A DNA stretch of 64,000 bases from DASTBU01 sp035711845. Its GTDB lineage: Bacteria; Acidobacteriota; Vicinamibacteria; Vicinamibacterales; 2-12-FULL-66-21. The stretch is taken from contig DASTBU010000166.1 in the NCBI GenBank assembly GCA_035711845.1, forward strand, positions 16,314-80,313, written 5' to 3'. This document shows positions 58,544-64,000 of the stretch, piece after piece (positions within the stretch are counted from its first letter, which is position 1; each line of letters starts with the position of its first letter). The position numbers and the translations under genes are program-made. The notes beneath the pieces were generated by a model. It ran no database searches, was not told where the DNA came from, and worked only from the letters and a program-made list of their open reading frames with translations.

Positions 58544-61228
58544 ATGACCACTCATCCAGATCGCCAGGAGCCGCTCCGCGACGACGTGCGGCTGCTGGGC
58601 GAGATGCTGGGAGAGACGCTGCGGCAACGCGGCGGCAACGGCTTGTTCGACACGGTCGAGCGCGTCCGGTCGCTGTCGAAAAGCGGGCGAGCCGGTAACG
58701 AACGTGACCGCGACGCGCTCGCCGGGCTGCTGCGCGAGCTGCCGGTCACCGCCGCCGTGCCGGTAGCGCGCGCATTTGCTCACTTCCTGACCTTGTCGAA
58801 CATCGCCGAGCAGCATCAGCGTGTCCGGCGCCGGCGCGAGCGCCAGCAGGATCCAGCGTCGCCCCCGCAACGCGCCTCCTTCGACGAGACCTTCGGGCGG
58901 CTGCGCGGCGTGGGTCTCGGCGCCGATGCGCTCCATGCCGCGATCTCGGCGCTGCAGATCGAGCTCGTGCTGACGGCGCATCCGACCGAGATCACGCGGC
59001 GCACGATCGCCTACAAACACCAGCGCATCGCGCGGACCCTCGCACAGCAGGATCGTCCGGACCTGACCCCCGCCGAGCAGGAAGAGCTGCTGGCGTCCCT
59101 GCGCCGGGAGATTTCGACGGCGTGGGATACGGAGGAGATCCCGTCCCGCCGTCCGACCCCGGTGGACGAGGCCATCGGCGGCCTCTTGATATTCGAGCAG
59201 ACCCTGTGGGATGGCGTGCCGCGATATCTGCGCGCGCTGGACCGCGCCCTCTCGCGCGCAACGGGCCGGACCCTTGCGCTCGACGCCGCCCCGATACGCT
59301 TCGGTTCCTGGATGGGAGGCGATCGTGATGGAAATCCCGCCGTCACTCCCGCCGTCACGCGACAGGTGTGCCTCATCGCACGATGGATGGCGGCCGACCT
59401 CTACGAACGCGAAATCGCCACGCTCCGGTTCGAGCTCTCCAATACCACCGCGACCGCGGCGCTGCGGAAACGGGTCGGCGATGCACGCGAACCTTATCGC
59501 GCGCTGCTGCGCGGTGTCCGTGCGCGGCTTCGTGCCACGCGCGATCTCCTCGCCTCGGAGATCGCCCGTTTCGGGGAAACGGGAGGAGTCGTGGACGGGC
59601 CCTCCGATCCCGACCCACTCGTATCTCCATATCGCGCCACCTCGGAGCTTCTCGAGCCGCTGCGGCTCTGTCACGACTCCCTCGCCGCGACCGGCCAGCA
59701 GGTCGTGGCCGACGGGCGGCTCGCCGACGTGATCCGACGCGCGGCGGCCTTCGGCCTGACGCTCGTGCGCCTGGACCTGCGGCAGCATGCCGACCGCCAT
59801 GCAGCCGCAATGGACGCGATCACGCGGGCGACTGGCGCCGGGTCGTACCTCGCCTGGCGGGAGCGCGAGCGTCAGGCGTTCCTGCGTCCCGGTCTCCTTG
59901 ACGATCGCCCTCGCGCTTCACTCGAGCTGCCGGTGGACGATGAGGCGCGCGACGTGATTGAAACGTTCAGGATGGCGGCCGCGCTTCCGCCGGAGTCGCT
60001 CGGCGCCTACGTCGTCTCCATGGCGCGAAGCCCCTCGGACATTCTTGCCGTGGAGTGGCTCCAGGCGCGGTCGGGTGCTCGCATGCGTACGGTTCCGCTG
60101 TTCGAACAGGTCGATGACCTCGAGCGGGCGGCGGGCACCATGCGGGAGTTGTTCGGCATGCCCGAGTACAGGCGCCGGATGGCCGGGCGGCAGGAGGTGA
60201 TGATCGGCTACTCGGATTCGGCGAAGGACGGCGGCCGCCTGGCGGCCAACTGGGCACTTTATCGCGCCCAGGAGTCGCTCGTCGACCTCTGCCGCGAAGC
60301 GGGTGTGGAACTGACGCTCTTTCACGGACGAGGGGGCACCATAAGCCGTGGAGGAGGCCCGACCTACGTGGCGATGCAGTCTCAGCCGCCGGGGTCGATC
60401 CAGGGCCGCCTGCGGGTCACCGAACAGGGCGAAATGATCCAGACGCAGTTCGGCCTGCCCGAGATTGCCGTTCGCACCCTCGAGGTCTACACGACCGCCA
60501 CGCTGGAGGCCACGCTCGCGGCGCCGACGCCTGCTCGATCCGAGTGGCGACCGCTCATGGATCAGCTGGCTGCAACGGCGCGCCGCGCGTATCGCCGCGT
60601 TGTCTACGAGGATCCCGAGTTCGTCGAGTACTTCCGTTTCGCGACACCAGAAGTGGAGCTGGGCACCATGCCCATCGGGAGCCGGCCAGCGCGCCGCACC
60701 ACGGAAGGCGGAGTGGATTCCCTGCGCGCCATCCCCTGGGTGTTCGCCTGGACGCAGACCCGGCTGCTTCTTCCGACGTGGCTGGGCACGGGCGAAGCGT
60801 TCTCGGAGGCGCTCGACGCCGGCGAACTCGCCCAGTTGCGGGAGATGTATGCGGAGTGGCCGTTCTTCAGGGCGACGCTCGATCTGATCGAGACCGTGGT
60901 GGCCGAATGCGAGCCCGAGATCGCGGCGGAGTACGATCGACGCCTTGCGCCCCTGCGGCTCCAGCCCATCGGCCAGGACCTGCGACGGCGCCTCGACCGA
61001 ACTATCCAAGCTTTGCTCCAGGTCACCGGCCATCAGGAGCTGCTCGAAACCAACCCGGTCCTCCGCCGGTCGATCGAGGTGCGCAATCCCTACGTCGATC
61101 CCATCAACCTGGTGCAGATTGAATTGCTGCGCCGGCTCCGGGACCAGCCCGAGCCGTCTGAGGACCTGGTTAAGGCGTTCATGGTCACCGTCAACGGGAT
61201 CGCCGCGGGGATGAGAAGTACGGGGTAG
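58544..61228 (+). CDS. ppc: Phosphoenolpyruvate carboxylase
   Basis: 894 residues from ATG 58544, with GAGAGG before it (a GTG one codon upstream is also in frame). It carboxylates PEP to oxaloacetate. Catalytic motifs: LTAHPTEITRRT (His near residue 146), GGDRDGNP, GYSDSAKDGGRLAANW and FHGRGGTISRGGGPT. The C-terminus is GMRSTG, where the family almost always ends in (Q/R)NTG; here Ser replaces Asn. TAG shares its last base with the 17-bp array. The divergent gap to the protease (about 250 bp) shows no other gene. Confidence 0.96.
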   Translation: MTTHPDRQEPLRDDVRLLGEMLGETLRQRGGNGLFDTVERVRSLSKSGRAGNERDRDALAGLLRELPVTAAVPVARAFAHFLTLSNIAEQHQRVRRRRERQQDPASPPQRASFDETFGRLRGVGLGADALHAAISALQIELVLTAHPTEITRRTIAYKHQRIARTLAQQDRPDLTPAEQEELLASLRREISTAWDTEEIPSRRPTPVDEAIGGLLIFEQTLWDGVPRYLRALDRALSRATGRTLALDAAPIRFGSWMGGDRDGNPAVTPAVTRQVCLIARWMAADLYEREIATLRFELSNTTATAALRKRVGDAREPYRALLRGVRARLRATRDLLASEIARFGETGGVVDGPSDPDPLVSPYRATSELLEPLRLCHDSLAATGQQVVADGRLADVIRRAAAFGLTLVRLDLRQHADRHAAAMDAITRATGAGSYLAWRERERQAFLRPGLLDDRPRASLELPVDDEARDVIETFRMAAALPPESLGAYVVSMARSPSDILAVEWLQARSGARMRTVPLFEQVDDLERAAGTMRELFGMPEYRRRMAGRQEVMIGYSDSAKDGGRLAANWALYRAQESLVDLCREAGVELTLFHGRGGTISRGGGPTYVAMQSQPPGSIQGRLRVTEQGEMIQTQFGLPEIAVRTLEVYTTATLEATLAAPTPARSEWRPLMDQLAATARRAYRRVVYEDPEFVEYFRFATPEVELGTMPIGSRPARRTTEGGVDSLRAIPWVFAWTQTRLLLPTWLGTGEAFSEALDAGELAQLREMYAEWPFFRATLDLIETVVAECEPEIAAEYDRRLAPLRLQPIGQDLRRRLDRTIQALLQVTGHQELLETNPVLRRSIEVRNPYVDPINLVQIELLRRLRDQPEPSEDLVKAFMVTVNGIAAGMRSTG

Positions 61229-61312
61229 GGGGACAGTCCCTTTAGGGGGACAGTCCCTTTAAGGGGACAGGCACCTTAGGGGGACAGTCACCTTAAGGAG
61301 CCTGTCCCCTGT
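61228..61312. repeat. Five 17-bp units, same architecture as the array at 22469
   Basis: Two GGGGGACAGTCCCTTTA units, AGGGGACAGGCACCTTA, GGGGGACAGTCACCTTA and an inverted-type AGGAGCCTGTCCCCTGT. The order of unit types matches 22469-22553 position by position. It occupies the gap between the convergent ppc and DUF4440 genes, where the complementary ends could form a hairpin and stop transcription from both sides. Confidence 0.93.
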
Positions 61313-61314
61313 GC

Positions 61315-62238
61315 TCATTCTGCAACGTAGCGCCACGGTTTGGCAGAATCTGCGCGGCGCCAGATGGTGAAGAACGGGACGGGCGGACGGGATGGGCCGT
61401 CAGGCAAGGGACCGTTTGCGCGGATCATCCCGAACGTGATGCCGAGATCGCCGCTCGAGGCCACGAGCACCGAGTCCGGCGCCCAGGACACGCCGGGGTG
61501 ACCGGCCGGATACGCTGACCCGACGAACCGGCCGATCGCCTCGGCGCCCACGAGGACCCGGGACGCCGTGGGCGGCCCCAGGTTGATGGCGTCCGCGCTG
61601 CCGTACTTCGCGAACGCCGGCCCGATCCCGATCTTCTGCGCCTCGTCCGAGAACGCCCGCTCCGCCTCGTCCAGGCTTCGACGGTGACGCTCGACGGCAG
61701 CCGCGGCGGTCGAGACTGGCACGATGCGCGAGGGCAGGGCCGGCGCCATCATCTCCAGCGATTCCGGTGCTTCGTTCGCGCGTGCGCGTTTGTAGGCCGC
61801 CACCTTCCATCCTGCCGACTCGCGGACCCAGTAGGCCAGGTACTTGAGCGGAACACGCGTCCGATCGGCCTGCCTGACCGTCATGTACCCGAACGTGAAA
61901 CCGTGCTGCCCGTCCGCCGAGATACCACCACGAACAGGCGTCCATTCGGCGCGCGCCTTCGCATTGTCAGGGTTCGCGCGCAGCGCGGCGATGACCGCCG
62001 CCGCACCGCGCGCAAACGCACCTCCAGGCACAGGCATCACCACACCGTCGGCCCACATCGCCGACAAGCCGGCGATCAGATCCGTCTGCCCGCTTGCCTT
62101 CGAGAATGCCCGGTCGGCATCGAGCAATTCGTCGACGGCCTGCTGGGGCGTGGACGTCGTCCTCGATTGAACGTGGTACGCACCGACACCAATGCCGGTC
62201 GTGGCCGCGAGGGCGACCACCGGAAGAATGCTTCGCAT
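61315..62238 (-). CDS. Exported protein with two SnoaL/DUF4440-like domains
   Basis: 307 residues. An N-terminal hydrophobic stretch (ILPVVALAATTGIGVGAY) suggests export. Two NTF2-like cone folds follow: the first (about 35-150) begins ELLDADRAFSKAS and has the aromatic pair in YLAYWVRESAGWKVAAY; the second (about 185-305) begins LDEAERAFSDEAQKIG and ends FFTIWRRADSAKPWRYVAE. No catalytic residues are identifiable. A ligand-binding or simple enzymatic role is possible. It converges on ppc. Confidence 0.85.
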   Translation of the reverse strand: MRSILPVVALAATTGIGVGAYHVQSRTTSTPQQAVDELLDADRAFSKASGQTDLIAGLSAMWADGVVMPVPGGAFARGAAAVIAALRANPDNAKARAEWTPVRGGISADGQHGFTFGYMTVRQADRTRVPLKYLAYWVRESAGWKVAAYKRARANEAPESLEMMAPALPSRIVPVSTAAAAVERHRRSLDEAERAFSDEAQKIGIGPAFAKYGSADAINLGPPTASRVLVGAEAIGRFVGSAYPAGHPGVSWAPDSVLVASSGDLGITFGMIRANGPLPDGPSRPPVPFFTIWRRADSAKPWRYVAE

Positions 62239-62272
62239 CGAGACGCCTCCCCCCGACGCGAGGTCGTGACGT

Positions 62273-63160
62273 CTACTTGACGTGCTTCTTGAAGAAGTCG
62301 ACCGTGCGCTGCCAGGCCAGCTTCGCCGCAGCCTCGTCGTAGCGCGGTGTCGTATCGTTGTTGAACCCGTGTTGCGTGCCCGGGTAGGTATGCGCCTCGT
62401 AGCTCACGCCAGCCGCCTTGAGCGCCGCCTCGTATGCAGGCCACGCAGCGTTGATCCGCTGGTCGGTCTCGGCGAAATGAACCAGGAGCGGCGCTTTGAC
62501 CTTGGCCGCCTCGGACGGATCCGGGCTGTTCCCGTAGAACGGGACCGCTGCGGCGAGATCGGGGACGCGGGTTGCCAGCATGTGAGCGATGCCGCCGCCG
62601 TAGCAGAACCCCACCACGCCGACGCGACCGGTCGAATCCGGCCGCTTCTTCAGATAGTCGACGGCAGCCACGAAATCCTCGCGGGTCTTCGGCTGGTCGA
62701 GCTTCTGGAACAACCCGCGCGCCTCGTCTTCCGTGCCCGGGTAGCCGCCGAGCGGGGCGAGCGCATCGGGCGCAAACGCCATGAAGGACTCGAGTGCGAG
62801 CCGGCGCGCGATGTCCTTGATGTGCGGATTCAGCCCGCGGTTCTCGTGTACCACCAGAATCGACGGCAGCTTGCCGGTCGCGGCGGCCGGTCGAACCAGG
62901 TAACCCTTCATCGTGCCCGAACCCTGGGGCGACGGGTATTCGATATCTTCGGTCTTGATCCGCTTGTCGTCGGCCGCGACGACCTGCGCTTCCGCGAAGT
63001 TGGGGTTGAGCTGATCGAGCAGCATGGCGGCCGTCACGCCGCCAACGGCGAACTTCCTGGCCTTGTCCAGAAAGCCGCGGCGATCGATAGCGCCGTGGAC
63101 GTAGGCGTCGAAGAGAATCAGCAGTTCCTGATCGAAGTCGGCCGCTGTTTTTCTATCCAT
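62273..63160 (-). CDS. Dienelactone hydrolase family protein
   Basis: 295 residues from ATG 63160, with AGGAGG upstream. The first ~60 residues are an extra helical part with a twin-Arg-like RRGFLDKARKFAVGGVTAAMLL, so a Tat-type export signal is possible. The alpha/beta-hydrolase domain has the nucleophile Cys in GVVGFCYGGG, Asp in HFAETDQRINA and His in GTQHGFNND, as in dienelactone hydrolase. Its substrates are esters or lactones, with the precise one unknown. Confidence 0.93.
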   Translation of the reverse strand: MDRKTAADFDQELLILFDAYVHGAIDRRGFLDKARKFAVGGVTAAMLLDQLNPNFAEAQVVAADDKRIKTEDIEYPSPQGSGTMKGYLVRPAAATGKLPSILVVHENRGLNPHIKDIARRLALESFMAFAPDALAPLGGYPGTEDEARGLFQKLDQPKTREDFVAAVDYLKKRPDSTGRVGVVGFCYGGGIAHMLATRVPDLAAAVPFYGNSPDPSEAAKVKAPLLVHFAETDQRINAAWPAYEAALKAAGVSYEAHTYPGTQHGFNNDTTPRYDEAAAKLAWQRTVDFFKKHVK

Positions 63161-63249
63161 TCTGGAGCCCTCCTCCTGTTGGCGGACAAGTTTACTGCGA
63201 TCGCGACGCGGCAGGCGGACGTCGGACGGCTGCCGGCCCTCCAAGCCCA

Positions 63250-64000
63250 TCAGCGGGCCGCCAGTTCGATCCACTCGGGAACGGCGGGCTCCCCGGCGAA
63301 GAAGGTTCCCTTCTTTCCCTGGGTCAGCGCCCACCTGTGGAGCCACGTGATCCCCGCCGGACCGTAGTACGCATCCGCGGACTGGTACGCTGGATCCTTC
63401 AACGCGTCGCCGAGGCTGACGAACCGGTACCCCCGGCGCTTCAACATCACCGCCAGCCGATCGATTGTCGCTGCGTTGAGGGCGTTCGCATGCAGAAGCA
63501 GCGTCTGGGCGATCTCGCGTTCGATGATTGCAGCTGACTGCTGCTCGTAATACGCGACCACCGCCTCCATATACTCGAGATAGGATCGCACCACCTTCTG
63601 TCTCACGTCCCCATCATCGCTCGCGACCGCTCGATCGTAGGCGGCCGCAAACTGGTAGTCGTAGTTGTCCACCGTCACCGGAGCAACTACGTAGCCGCGT
63701 TCTTTCAAGAACGACTCGAACTGCCTTCGCGTTTCACCCGATAGACCGGTGTGCAGAAACGGGTGCCGGAAATAGCGCAGTTCCTTTCCGGCCTTACGCA
63801 ACAGCTCGCGAGACACCCCCTCCCCCGCCACCACGTCGCGCTGAAACGCCTCGAGCGACACCGTGTGGAGATCCTGATGGGAGAACGTGTGGTTGCCGAG
63901 CTCGAGACCCGCGTCGATCCACTGCTGGAGGAGCGCCACGCGCCGCCGATCCACCCGCCCGTCCGGCTGCAGCTTCTGCTCGTTGACGAAACCAATCGCC
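63250..64000 (-). CDS. Polysaccharide deacetylase family protein (start outside window)
   Basis: The frame stays open to the end of the window, so the N-terminus is missing; about 250 residues are visible. The NodB-type metal motif is present as GNHTFSHQDLH (HxxxH), followed by YFRHPFLHTG and, later, LLLHANALNA, which resembles the second His motif. The first Asp motif would be upstream. It removes acetyl groups from a polysaccharide or peptidoglycan-type substrate. The C-terminal ~45 residues (AYYGPAGITWLHRWALTQGKK) form a tail seen in a subgroup of these enzymes. Confidence 0.9.
   Translation of the reverse strand, partial: AIGFVNEQKLQPDGRVDRRRVALLQQWIDAGLELGNHTFSHQDLHTVSLEAFQRDVVAGEGVSRELLRKAGKELRYFRHPFLHTGLSGETRRQFESFLKERGYVVAPVTVDNYDYQFAAAYDRAVASDDGDVRQKVVRSYLEYMEAVVAYYEQQSAAIIEREIAQTLLLHANALNAATIDRLAVMLKRRGYRFVSLGDALKDPAYQSADAYYGPAGITWLHRWALTQGKKGTFFAGEPAVPEWIELAAR

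Overview
The window is GC-rich chromosomal DNA that looks like an uncultured or soil Acidobacteriota, most likely Vicinamibacteria-like. The pointers are a full ADOP-type duplicated permease (30276-32738) with ADOP fragments, two Acidobacteria-type VWFA-related exported proteins, a Ser/Thr kinase fused to a TolB-like propeller with remnants of similar genes, many secreted peptidases, and an E. coli-type ArgG beside an otherwise exported-protein-rich gene set. The lineage is inferred from gene content; no rRNA or tRNA gene was seen. No transposase, integrase, phage gene or CRISPR array was recognised.

Layout. 1-5852: end of an ABC-2 permease, an amidohydrolase-CIA30 fusion, an ADOP remnant, an SDR oxidoreductase and a propionyl/acyl-CoA synthetase. 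5853-13116: a decay zone holding fragments of kinase/TolB, ADOP, TPR and CIA30 genes around two intact genes (a CocE-like hydrolase and a kinase-TolB protein). Three copies of one 32-bp sequence sit exactly at fragment boundaries here. 13117-16183: two-component pair and a VWFA protein. 16207-21266: cyanophycinase-like peptidase, a GT-C-like membrane protein and oligopeptidase B, all on the minus strand. 21397-25114: a DevBCA-like exporter operon (adaptor, ATPase, permease) with its own TetR gene, a terminator between them and two related candidate operators. 25253-34353: a secreted protein, a tricorn-like S41 protease, ArfB, the ADOP permease, and a small-protein/phosphatase pair. 34346-38240: an FAD reductase, then a four-gene cluster (methyltransferase, two halves of a ThDP decarboxylase, a cyclase-family hydrolase). 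38321-46401: a VWFA protein, an SRPBCC-protein/Zn-alcohol dehydrogenase pair, and a second tripartite ABC exporter. 46437-64000: DUF2784, ArgG, a TetR regulator divergent from a RibD/DHFR-like reductase, a trypsin-like lipoprotein, an Lhr-type helicase, a subtilisin with repeated C-terminal modules, PEP carboxylase, a DUF4440 protein, dienelactone hydrolase and a polysaccharide deacetylase cut by the window end.

The strongest non-gene signal is short repeats. There are heptamer tandem arrays with different units at many gene ends, 17-bp-period arrays of a GGGGACAG-type motif, and 8-bp-period GATC palindromes. Several of these overlap coding ends: they supply stop codons, sit against start codons, or (in the helicase gene) form an in-frame coding repeat. 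Several genes also carry a -10-like hexamer 6-11 bp before the start codon and lack a clear Shine-Dalgarno, which suggests leaderless mRNAs.
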